Shown here: piece by piece, positions 57,305 to 64,000 of the stretch | How the letters are laid out: each line of letters starts with the position of its first letter | Numbering within the stretch: position 1 is the first letter of the stretch | DNA from: Bacteroidota bacterium | GTDB lineage: Bacteria; Bacteroidota; Bacteroidia; M30B66 | NCBI GenBank assembly: GCA_027490225.1 | Contig: JAIXYK010000062.1 | Span: forward strand, 1-64,000 | DNA: 64,000 nucleotides | Reading direction: 5' to 3' | Notes under the pieces: generated by a model | The model's input: only the letters and a program-made list of their open reading frames with translations | Databases searched by the model: none | What the model was told of the DNA's origin: nothing | Translations under genes and position numbers: made by a program

Positions 57305-58090
57305 CTAACATCCTCCGCCAAAAGCAACATAAAAGTCCTGACTTACTCTTGTCCCATTTAAAATCATTGCAGGTTTCCATTTTGGCATCTTTTTAAGAAC
57401 ATCTAAAATTAGCAAATTAATTTTATTGTCTTTTGCTTGATACATTAATTGAACATTAACAATTTGACCAACTTCATTTATGGTGAATTTTGCATTAATT
57501 GCTGCTGCATTTTTAGCTCCAACTGGATTAATAAAATTATTTGTAAGATAGGCTGTTGCTTGTTTATAACCTCCGGGAAACTCAGCTTCTTGGTCAGGAA
57601 TTACAGCTATATTAATTTCTCCAGTTTTAATTTTACTCACAAATTCAGGACTATCGTAAGGTTGTTTTTTAATTTTGAATTTTATCTTTATGTTGATATC
57701 TGAATTTAAATCGGCATTACTCAGTAATAATTTCTGCTGTGGACTTAACAATAAACTTGTATTCTGCATAGAACTTGATTTCTGATTACTTATAACAGTA
57801 ATCTCTGAAGATATAAAATCAATTAAATTAGTGTAATTTTCTTTTTCATAAGTATTGAATCCTGAAGTGTAATCATAAGATTTTCTTTGCCTTAACTCTT
57901 CATTTACTCCCCCAGGCATCATCATATTTTTCCAGAAATCAGGACTTATCTCATGCAGAAATTTTACATCATTCAATTTACCAAATTTAATTGATGGATT
58001 TTTTCCACCTGTAAATTCAAATTTAAATTCCTGAGCTTTTCCAATTATTGAAAAAAGCAATACCATTAATGAAATTTGTAGTTTTTTCAT
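57305..58090 (-). CDS. Exported protein with TonB C-terminal-like domain
   Basis: 261 residues: signal peptide (1-19), an unrecognised middle region, and a C-terminal TonB_C-like domain (about 165-261; EAEFPGGYKQATAYLTNN, AKFTINEVGQIVNVQL, LKKMPKWKPA). Without an N-terminal anchor or Pro-rich stretch it is not a classical TonB. Such periplasmic TonB_C proteins are common in Bacteroidota. It is followed 12 bp later by the propeller lipoprotein and probably co-transcribed. Confidence 0.75.
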   Translation of the reverse strand: MKKLQISLMVLLFSIIGKAQEFKFEFTGGKNPSIKFGKLNDVKFLHEISPDFWKNMMMPGGVNEELRQRKSYDYTSGFNTYEKENYTNLIDFISSEITVISNQKSSSMQNTSLLLSPQQKLLLSNADLNSDINIKIKFKIKKQPYDSPEFVSKIKTGEINIAVIPDQEAEFPGGYKQATAYLTNNFINPVGAKNAAAINAKFTINEVGQIVNVQLMYQAKDNKINLLILDVLKKMPKWKPAMILNGTRVSQDFYVAFGGGC

Positions 58091-58123
58091 TTTAATTAAA
58101 TTTAATAATTGTTAATTGAAAAT

Positions 58124-58522
58124 TTACATTGGTTGCATTGCTTTGATTGACATTACATACTTACTTACTGCATCTTTTTCTGAATCAGTAAGTTTTGCTT
58201 TTTCTGACATGTCTTCCAAAATGTTTGTCCAAGCAGCTGCTGAATATTTATAAATGTTATTGGTATTATGACATTTTGTGCAAGCTCCTTCAGTATATAT
58301 TTTATAACCTGCTGTAAGTTTTTCTAAAGTAACTCCTGGGAACTTTGATTGAATCGCGTTTACTTCTTCTATTCCCGGTGCGTGAGTTCCATTCTTTATA
58401 GCAGGTTTTACTGTAGCAACTGGGGGTGTTTCAACGCTTTTGGCTTGCCTTGTTTTGTTAGCACCACAAGCTGCAAAAACTACAACAGTAAATATTATTA
58501 ATTGGACATTAAATTTTTTCAT
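58124..58522 (-). CDS. Monohaem cytochrome c-like lipoprotein
   Basis: 132 residues: lipobox FAAC (Cys19), a short linker and a haem-binding C81-TKC84-H85 followed by MSEKAKLTDSEKDAVSKYV, where a Met could be the sixth ligand. Likely an electron carrier or haem sensor in the periplasm. It lies 33 bp upstream of the TonB_C gene on the same strand and is divergent from the kinase operon. Confidence 0.8.
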   Translation of the reverse strand: MKKFNVQLIIFTVVVFAACGANKTRQAKSVETPPVATVKPAIKNGTHAPGIEEVNAIQSKFPGVTLEKLTAGYKIYTEGACTKCHNTNNIYKYSAAAWTNILEDMSEKAKLTDSEKDAVSKYVMSIKAMQPM

Positions 58523-58542
58523 AGATTATTATTTAAATGAGT

Positions 58543-58550
58543 CAAATATA
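58543..58550 (-). promoter_or_regulatory. Candidate -7 box (TATATTTG) for the cytochrome gene
   Basis: Minus-strand TATATTTG, 21 bp before the ATG; the nearest upstream TTG is 25 bp away. Confidence 0.5.
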
Positions 58551-58641
58551 ATTAACACTTATTAGAATTAACATGCAAAAATATTACTTAGTTTCATATT
58601 TAATTCTGGACAAAGAAAGCAATCATTTAGAGATTATTTTG

Positions 58642-58680
58642 TTATTGACTAGTTATTGGTTTGTTAATGACTTGTTAATG
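58642..58680 (+). promoter_or_regulatory. Four TTAWTG hexamers with exact 11-bp period
   Basis: TTATTG begins at 58642 and 58653, and TTAATG at 58664 and 58675. OmpR/PhoB-family regulators bind tandem direct repeats with 11-bp periodicity, and the downstream operon encodes such a regulator. The array ends just before the -33 region of the kinase promoter (-7 at 58705), which is activator geometry. Autoregulation is inferred. Confidence 0.6.
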
Positions 58681-58704
58681 TGATAAAGATGACTTGAAAA
58701 AGGA

Positions 58705-58712
58705 TAATTTTG
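58705..58712 (+). promoter_or_regulatory. Candidate -7 box (TAATTTTG) for the kinase/regulator operon
   Basis: Fits TAnnTTTG and ends 8 bp before the ATG at 58721, so the mRNA would be nearly leaderless. Confidence 0.5.
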
Positions 58713-58720
58713 CACTTGAA

Positions 58721-59962
58721 ATGAAGACCAGGCGTATTTATGTATTTATTGTAATTGCTTCCATTGCTTTATTATCTGTGTTAATAATACAAGTAAACTG
58801 GATTTTCGCGACAGCCAAAATAAAGGAAGATTTATTTAATGAAAAGGCAAATATGGTGCTTTCCAGAACAAATGATGCTTTAAGCGCCGATAAGGAAACT
58901 TACAATGAAATTGCAACTTGTGTTCAGAATGATAGTACAACTCAAACAACTACAAGATTAGGAAACAATGAGGTTCGGAAAATTGATTCTTTATTTAATT
59001 ATTATTTGAATTACTACAATTTTAAAATTGATTACAAGTTTGTGGTTGCAAAACCAAATGTTGTAGGTTTTAACAATGGCGGAAGCTTTGAAAAATCTTT
59101 GAAACCAAAAGATTCTAAAAACAAAGCATTTGAATTAAAATTAATTTTCCCTGATAAGAAGAAATTTATAATTGCAGAAATGGGAACCATGTTTATCACT
59201 TCTGTTTTATTGATATTTATTGTATTATTTCTTTTCTGGCTCACAGTTAAATCGCTTATCAGAGAAAAAACCATCGCAGAGCATACAACAGATTTTTTGA
59301 ATAATATGACGCATGAATTTAAAACTCCTTTAACCAACATTTCCTTGGCAGTAAAGATGATTCATAGAGAAGCTAGCGTTAAAAATGAAGAAAAAATGTT
59401 GCATTATTCAAGTATAATTTTCGATGAAAATGAGAAGTTAAAGCACCAGGTAGAGCAAGTTTTGAGCATGACAGCCTTAGAAAAAGGCGAAATTCCATTG
59501 CAACAAGAATTAATTGATTTTCATGATTTAATAAATGATTCAATAAAATATTTAAGCCTGCAAATTGAAAACAAAGAATGCAATATTAATGTACAATTAG
59601 CTGCTGAAAAATCAATTATTTCTGGAGATAAATTACATTTGAGAAATACTATTAGCAACTTAATTGACAATGCAATTAAATATTCTCCTATAAAACCCGA
59701 ATTAAATATTATGACTTCCAATGCAGGAAACAGTTTTATTTTTAAAATTAGTGATAATGGAATTGGAATTAAAAAGGAATTTCAACAAAAAGTATTCGAT
59801 AAATTTTTTAGAGTTCCAACTGGCGATTTGCACAATGTAAAAGGCTTTGGGCTTGGTTTAGCATACATAAAAAATATTGTAGAAATGCATAATGGAGCAA
59901 TACATCTTGAAAGTGAAATAAATGAAGGAACAGCTTTTATAATATCACTTCCAAATGCATAA
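58721..59962 (+). CDS. Sensor histidine kinase
   Basis: About 413 residues from the ATG at 58721: TM1 (about 6-26), a periplasmic sensor of about 125 residues, TM2 (about 158-176), HisKA with phospho-acceptor His198 in NNMTHEFKTPLTN, and a HATPase_c with N box NLIDNAIKYS, G1 DNGIGI and G2 GFGLGLAY. No HAMP domain is evident. It pairs with the downstream response regulator (8-bp overlap). An in-frame TTG at 58694 would place the start inside the promoter. The signal is unknown. Confidence 0.9.
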   Translation: MKTRRIYVFIVIASIALLSVLIIQVNWIFATAKIKEDLFNEKANMVLSRTNDALSADKETYNEIATCVQNDSTTQTTTRLGNNEVRKIDSLFNYYLNYYNFKIDYKFVVAKPNVVGFNNGGSFEKSLKPKDSKNKAFELKLIFPDKKKFIIAEMGTMFITSVLLIFIVLFLFWLTVKSLIREKTIAEHTTDFLNNMTHEFKTPLTNISLAVKMIHREASVKNEEKMLHYSSIIFDENEKLKHQVEQVLSMTALEKGEIPLQQELIDFHDLINDSIKYLSLQIENKECNINVQLAAEKSIISGDKLHLRNTISNLIDNAIKYSPIKPELNIMTSNAGNSFIFKISDNGIGIKKEFQQKVFDKFFRVPTGDLHNVKGFGLGLAYIKNIVEMHNGAIHLESEINEGTAFIISLPNA

Positions 59963-60650
59963 AGAAAAGTATAACATATTATTAGCCGAAGATGATTTGA
60001 ATTTGGGCATCTTATTGGTCGATTTTCTTGAATCGGAAGGTTATAATGTAAAACTTTGCAAAGATGGAGAATTGGCATTAAAAGCAATAGAAATGAAGAC
60101 TTTCGACATTTGCTTGTTAGATGTTATGATGCCAAAAATGGATGGGTTTACCCTTGCAAAAGAAATTAAAAAGAAAGAAAAAAATATTCCAATTATATTT
60201 ATTACCGCTAAATCTTTAAAAGAAGATAAATTAAAAGGTTATGCCATTGGAGCTGACGATTATATTACGAAACCTTTTGATGAAGAAGAATTATTGTGGA
60301 AAATTAAAGCAATCATTAGAAGATTACCCAATAATACAGATGTTGTTGAAACGCTCATTCAAATTGGAGCTTACACCTTCGATTATCACAAGCAATCCTT
60401 AACAATTGAAAATTCAATAAAAAGAATTACTGAAAAAGAATGTGTTATACTTAAATACCTTTATTTAAATAGAAATAAAATAATTAAAAGGGAAGAAATT
60501 CTAAAAGAAATCTGGGGAAACAATGATTATTTTTTCGGACGTAGTTTAGATGTTTTTATCACTAAAATCAGGAAATATCTAAAAGAAGATGCTTCTTTAA
60601 ATATTGAAAATGTATTTGGAGTTGGGTTTATTTTTAATGTGAAAGAATAG
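59955..60650 (+). CDS. OmpR-family response regulator
   Basis: 231 residues: receiver with acidic pair EDD (12-14), phospho-acceptor Asp56 in LLDVMMP, Thr in FITAK and Lys in ITKPF; C-terminal winged helix (about 135-231; FGRSLDVFITKIRKYL). Resembles RprY-type regulators. It overlaps the kinase by 8 bp, so the two are co-translated. The 11-bp-spaced repeats upstream of the operon are its likely binding site. Confidence 0.93.
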   Translation: MHKEKYNILLAEDDLNLGILLVDFLESEGYNVKLCKDGELALKAIEMKTFDICLLDVMMPKMDGFTLAKEIKKKEKNIPIIFITAKSLKEDKLKGYAIGADDYITKPFDEEELLWKIKAIIRRLPNNTDVVETLIQIGAYTFDYHKQSLTIENSIKRITEKECVILKYLYLNRNKIIKREEILKEIWGNNDYFFGRSLDVFITKIRKYLKEDASLNIENVFGVGFIFNVKE

Positions 60651-60724
60651 GTTTAACAAAAACACTCTAATACTTAATTAATCAAGGATTTCTTTCTTTT
60701 AAACTGAGGTTTTTAAATGTTGTT

Positions 60725-60762
60725 CCCCAATGGATTCCTTAAGCTAACTGAATTGATTGGGG
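60725..60762. other. Long imperfect inverted repeat in the 60651-60839 gap
   Basis: CCCCAATGGATTC (60725-60737) pairs with GAATTGATTGGGG (60750-60762) with two internal mismatches and a 12-base loop. No T-run follows directly. It may be a Rho-independent-like structure for either convergent gene or a regulatory hairpin. Confidence 0.5.
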
Positions 60763-60839
60763 CAGTTTCTCCAAAAATTATCAGTCTAAAAAATGTCTTG
60801 GCCGTTGTGATAATTTGATTTTAAATTATTTCGCTTTAA

Positions 60840-61874
60840 TTATTTAAAAGCATTTAATGCTTCTGTTGGTTTTCCTGTATTGTCAAAAGCTCCAAGGGTA
60901 TATCCTTTCCAGTTGTTATAGCTTTGCGGTTCCCAGTAAAAAACTCCCAATCCTTTATTATTTGTTACTGATTTAGTTTTCGAAATAATATCTGTTAAAA
61001 AACTCTTTGAAATGGATGCTTGATCCCAACTCATTCCAACTTCAACTATCATTACTTCTTTGTTATAACGAGCAACCATATCGTTCATATTTACAAGGCA
61101 TTGTGTATTTAATGTGGACCAATTTCCAGGTTCAGGATATAATGACATTCCTATTATATCCCATTGCGCATTGTTATTTTTAAGACCATCGAACATCCAC
61201 CTAAATAAACTATTGTCCCAACCGTTTGAAACATGCACAATGACTTTGGTATTAGGGAAAATCGTTTTTGCAGCCTGATAACCGGTAGATATTAACTCCG
61301 CAAAATTTGACATGTTTGTAGATGCTTTCCCATCAGGCCAAAGCATTCCATTATTGGTTTCATTTCCAATTTGCACCCATTCAGGATTAATTTGTGCATT
61401 TTTCACAGCTTGTAAAACGTTTTCGGTATGCGATTTTAATGAATCTTTCATCACATTAAAATTAAGTCCTTCCCAAGCTGCAGGTTTTGTTTGGTGCGCA
61501 GGATCTGCCCAAGTATCGCTGTAATGAAAATCAAGCAAAATTTTCATGCCCTGAGCTTTGGCTCTTACAGCTTTTGCAATTACATCTGTTGTATTGTTCC
61601 AGCCATTGCTTGGATTTACCCAAATTCTTAATCTAATAGCATTAAATCCTAAATTTTTCAAGAGCAGAAACAAGTCTTGCTCAACTCCGTCTGTATTATA
61701 AAACTTAAAGTCAGCAGCTTCCATTTCACTTATCCAACTTACATCTGCACCTTTAATAAAAGTGGAATTTGCGGTAATTACAGGAGTTGGAACTTCTTCG
61801 GTTTTATTCTTTTTACAGTTTAGTGAAACGACTAAAATTAATAGAATGATAAACCATTTTAATAAAATCTTCAT
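60840..61874 (-). CDS. GH53 endo-beta-1,4-galactanase lipoprotein
   Basis: 344 residues: lipobox VSLNC (Cys20), then a TIM-barrel of family 53 with GADVSWI, RLRIWVNP, LLDFHYSDTWADPAHQ, acid/base Glu172 in GNETNNG and nucleophile Glu278 in IVEVG. It cleaves the galactan of type I arabinogalactan or pectin side chains, probably at the cell surface. No susC/susD pair is next to it. About standard length for the family. Confidence 0.93.
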   Translation of the reverse strand: MKILLKWFIILLILVVSLNCKKNKTEEVPTPVITANSTFIKGADVSWISEMEAADFKFYNTDGVEQDLFLLLKNLGFNAIRLRIWVNPSNGWNNTTDVIAKAVRAKAQGMKILLDFHYSDTWADPAHQTKPAAWEGLNFNVMKDSLKSHTENVLQAVKNAQINPEWVQIGNETNNGMLWPDGKASTNMSNFAELISTGYQAAKTIFPNTKVIVHVSNGWDNSLFRWMFDGLKNNNAQWDIIGMSLYPEPGNWSTLNTQCLVNMNDMVARYNKEVMIVEVGMSWDQASISKSFLTDIISKTKSVTNNKGLGVFYWEPQSYNNWKGYTLGAFDNTGKPTEALNAFK

Positions 61875-61965
61875 TTTGGGGGATTTCGTTGCTAGAAAAA
61901 ATATAGTTAATTAAATGTTTAATCTTTTTATAACGGCAAAAAGTATTTAAGATGATTATGTTTTC

Positions 61966-62268
61966 TCATTTAACGATATCTAACTTTTCTGGATTTTGTC
62001 TACTATCCCAAATCTTCAAAACCAAAATCATTGTTTCAGAAATTTCATAAAACAGAATATAGTCATCAATTATTAAACCTCTTACGTTTTCTATTTTTGT
62101 TTTTATTCCTATTTCGGGATTTTTTTCAGCTGTTTTTAAAACTTTTAAGAAGTTTTTGTAGAGCTTTCTAGAATAATTAACACTTTTATTTCTGTTAATA
62201 AAAAAATCAAGTGTACTTTGCAACTGAATTTCAGCACTAATAGTCCATACTACTTTTCTTTTAGCCAT
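61966..62268 (-). CDS. RelE/ParE-family toxin
   Basis: 100 residues with the RelE/ParE fold features: WTISAEIQLQSTLDFFINRN, KNFLKVLKTAEKNPEIG, VRGLIIDDYILFYEI and LVLKIWDSRQNPEKL. It overlaps the upstream antitoxin by 19 bp. Whether it acts on ribosome-bound mRNA (RelE) or gyrase (ParE) cannot be told; the C-terminal WDSRQNP pattern is frequent in ParE-like members. Confidence 0.85.
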   Translation of the reverse strand: MAKRKVVWTISAEIQLQSTLDFFINRNKSVNYSRKLYKNFLKVLKTAEKNPEIGIKTKIENVRGLIIDDYILFYEISETMILVLKIWDSRQNPEKLDIVK

Positions 62269-62486
62269 TGTTCAACCTTTATATCTAATTCAGCTTGCGA
62301 TATAACTTTACCTTCTTTTCCCTCTAAACTTGCTATTTGTAATTCATTCGCTAGCTTATCAGTTAATTCAATAAATGGTTCAATTTTATTATAATCGAGA
62401 ATTGTTTTTATTGCCTCTAAAAATTTAATATCTTCAATACTAGAAATTCTTTGCATTAGATTATGTTTCAATTGAGTAGTATTCAT
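62250..62486 (-). CDS. Antitoxin of the RelE/ParE pair
   Basis: 78 residues, no recognised DNA-binding motif by eye. Helical, with the pattern LKHNLMQRISSIEDIKFLEAIKTIL seen in short antitoxins that precede Bacteroidota RelE/ParE toxins. First gene of the pair, overlapping the toxin by 19 bp, as usual for type II modules. Confidence 0.75.
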   Translation of the reverse strand: MNTTQLKHNLMQRISSIEDIKFLEAIKTILDYNKIEPFIELTDKLANELQIASLEGKEGKVISQAELDIKVEQWLKEK

Positions 62487-62555
62487 TTTTTTGTAAATAA
62501 AGGTCTTACGAAGTTAGTAAATATTTTCAAAAACATCTAATCTTTTAATGCTCTT

Positions 62556-63755
62556 CTACTCCACATAATCCTTCAAATACTTATACCTTTCTGTTAATTC
62601 CCCATTCTGAGCAATGGTTGCAAAATGTATCATGCGGCTATTTTTTGCATTCAATAAATTGCCCATAACATATTTTATCAGTTGCTCTCCAAACGCAATA
62701 GAAGCATCATAAGGCAATTCGCAAGGTAAATTACTTACTGCCATTACATCTATTGTGTTTTTCAGAAATGGTGCTTCTATCGTTTCAGATAATGGATGAT
62801 AGCCAAAAACAGGGTCTTCAATTGTTGTATCCTTCATGGTTGCTGGAATGGAACCGTTTACATCACAACTAATATCGGCAATTACTTTAATCTTAAAATC
62901 GCGCGCTTTCATGTCTTCCTTTGAGAAAAAACGCGGAATTCTCTCATTCCAGAATATTGCATTGAGCATCACATCACAATGTTGTGTGTATTGCTTAAAA
63001 GTGGAAACATAATTCTCTGGATTGTGATAAAAATCGGCCTTGTCCCACAATTCACCATCTTTGTGCGCATAGAAATCTTCCGTTACCAAATGCACATAAG
63101 TAGGCACATCAAATTGTTCATCCAAAAATTCTTGAGGGGTAACTTCACGAATATGCAATAAATTCAATAATTCCAAGCAACCATGCGCCACACGACCATC
63201 TCCGCATAATGCAATTTTTAATGGCGGCATTTCTATTTTGTCATATTCTGCTTTCATTTCTGCGTAGTTTTCACAGAGGTATGCAGGTTTCAAATGAAAC
63301 AAATTAAACTTCTCACCCCATGTCAAAAATGCGTTGTGAGTTCCTACAACTCCTGCGAAGCGACCAAAACCGAGTACACGACTACCATTTTCCCAGACCA
63401 AGGTTTCGTAATCTACCATTCGGATATTTTTCTGGAGAATTGTACGCAACAATTTTCTGTTGTGAGGTTGTTTCTTAATGGTGTGCGAAAAGAACAAATA
63501 GGTTTTATTGGCAATTAAATCTTCAATTGGAACTTCTTTTATGCCCAATAAAATATCGCAATGATCCAGATTTTCGCTCATTTCAATGCCAGCTTCCAGG
63601 TATTCTGCATCAGAAATACATCTGTGCGGACTAGGTTGCACTACAATTTTAACATCTGTAAAACTGTTCATTACATCTACGCATTGTGCAGGCGAAAGCG
63701 CTACACGCTTATCGTAAGGTTTCTTTGATTCTCTAATTAATCCAATTATTGCCAT
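62556..63755 (-). CDS. Saccharopine/alanine dehydrogenase-like NAD(P)-dependent oxidoreductase
   Basis: 399 residues of the AlaDh/PNT N-terminal superfamily, in the lysine-type branch: GLIRESKKPYDKRVALSPAQ, CDILLGIKEVP, FFSHTIKKQPHN, LGFGRFAGVVG and a Rossmann loop CGDGRVAHG. These are typical of Lys1-type saccharopine dehydrogenase and its bacterial relatives. It would interconvert saccharopine with lysine or another amino acid. Its -7 box TACATTTG sits only 5 bp before the ATG. Confidence 0.78.
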   Translation of the reverse strand: MAIIGLIRESKKPYDKRVALSPAQCVDVMNSFTDVKIVVQPSPHRCISDAEYLEAGIEMSENLDHCDILLGIKEVPIEDLIANKTYLFFSHTIKKQPHNRKLLRTILQKNIRMVDYETLVWENGSRVLGFGRFAGVVGTHNAFLTWGEKFNLFHLKPAYLCENYAEMKAEYDKIEMPPLKIALCGDGRVAHGCLELLNLLHIREVTPQEFLDEQFDVPTYVHLVTEDFYAHKDGELWDKADFYHNPENYVSTFKQYTQHCDVMLNAIFWNERIPRFFSKEDMKARDFKIKVIADISCDVNGSIPATMKDTTIEDPVFGYHPLSETIEAPFLKNTIDVMAVSNLPCELPYDASIAFGEQLIKYVMGNLLNAKNSRMIHFATIAQNGELTERYKYLKDYVE

Positions 63756-63759
63756 GCGG

Positions 63760-63767
63760 CAAATGTA
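63760..63767 (-). promoter_or_regulatory. Candidate -7 box (TACATTTG) of the saccharopine dehydrogenase-like gene
   Basis: Minus-strand TACATTTG, four bases before the ATG, implying a (near-)leaderless transcript. Confidence 0.45.
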
Positions 63768-63782
63768 CAGCGCTTTTTTAAT

Positions 63783-63790
63783 TATCTTTG
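63783..63790 (+). promoter_or_regulatory. Candidate -7 box (TATCTTTG) of the tmRNA gene
   Basis: Fits TAnnTTTG, 41 bp before the mature tmRNA 5' end, leaving room for a short 5' leader cut by RNase P. No -33 TTG at the usual distance. Confidence 0.5.
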
Positions 63791-63830
63791 CAGGCTTCTA
63801 AAAAAGTAGTAGTACGTTCTTTCAAAATAT

Positions 63831-64000
63831 GGGGCCGTCATGGTTTTGACAGCGAGTGCATTGATGTGTAAGCATGCCGGGTGTTGCGAGGTTAACCCGT
63901 TAAAACAATCCGCGCGCCTACAACTGGCGAAAACAATTACGCTTTAGCAGCTTAATCAGAAGATTAAGTTCCTAAATGTCTCCCGGAGAAGTTTTCTCAA
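63831..64000 (+). ncRNA. ssrA: tmRNA (ssrA), 3' end beyond the window
   Basis: The 5' end GGGGCCGTCATGGTTTTGAC is the conserved tmRNA acceptor-arm start. The reading frame GGC GAA AAC AAT TAC GCT TTA GCA GCT TAA at 63926-63955 encodes the degradation tag GENNYALAA, the form typical of Bacteroidota. The hairpin around the stop (AGCTTAATC / GATTAAGTT) is present. The 3' half with the CCA end lies outside. Confidence 0.97.

Noticed and set aside
62250-62486. Possible defence island around the toxin-antitoxin pair
   Set aside because: Neighbours are metabolic genes and tmRNA; no nuclease, helicase, reverse transcriptase or integrase is present.

Overview
The window is a 64 kb, AT-rich chromosomal segment of a Bacteroidota bacterium. 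Support for this comes from several directions: a partial tmRNA with proteolysis tag GENNYALAA, proteins with type IX secretion sorting tails, a TamL-type lipoprotein Omp85, a TonB receptor with a DUF4249 lipoprotein, GH97 and GH53 glycosidases, an alpha-oxoamine synthase of the kind used for sphingolipids or sulfonolipids, the futalosine-route enzyme MqnA, and repeated TAnnTTTG -7 boxes upstream of genes. I cannot name the genus. No prophage, insertion sequence, CRISPR array or rRNA/tRNA gene was seen; the only RNA gene is the tmRNA, cut by the right edge. No gap between genes exceeds about 260 bases.

Layout. 1-6.7 kb: a 14-bp tandem repeat, a GT22-like mannosyltransferase, a pair of membrane FHA proteins (one with an extracytoplasmic VWA domain), a CPBP protease, an SDR reductase, RlpA and a MerR regulator. 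6.9-15.5 kb: alpha-oxoamine synthase, TamL, a SpoU methyltransferase, two tandemly duplicated EGF-like lipoproteins and a GH97 glucosidase. 15.6-27.7 kb: a gyrA-TPR operon, clpC, a polytopic membrane protein, a PAS-LuxR regulator, the three-gene pnt transhydrogenase operon and a CoA-binding protein. 27.8-37.3 kb: TonB receptor plus DUF4249 lipoprotein, trxB, a D-lactate dehydrogenase-like gene, a DUF465 protein, a lipoprotein gene broken by an in-frame stop, a large T9SS-secreted protein and a YgiD-type dioxygenase. 37.2-45.9 kb: a long minus-strand cluster (pcm, ribonuclease D, mqnA, a PD40/TPR protein, a PIG-L deacetylase, a 41-codon membrane protein and a sodium:solute symporter). 46.1-54.7 kb: an oxidoreductase-lipoprotein-sugar transferase operon, ndk, an S4 protein, ribD divergent from prmC, and marR-GNAT-lysC. 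54.8-60.7 kb: small secreted or acidic proteins, a seven-blade propeller lipoprotein, a TonB_C-domain protein, a cytochrome c-like lipoprotein and a histidine kinase/response regulator pair. 60.8-64 kb: a GH53 galactanase, a RelE/ParE toxin-antitoxin pair, a saccharopine dehydrogenase-like gene and the tmRNA.

The observations I consider most worth following are: four TTAWTG hexamers at exact 11-bp spacing just upstream of the kinase/regulator operon; two diverged copies of a structured intergenic element, each lying downstream of a gene in sense orientation; an EGF-lipoprotein tandem duplication that carried along a decayed 3' end of the neighbouring methyltransferase gene; an unlisted 41-codon membrane protein translationally linked to a symporter; a type B (CHU_C-like) lipoprotein gene interrupted by a single in-frame stop; and the VWA/FHA membrane pair. 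I did not find a clearly new multi-gene defence or mobile system.
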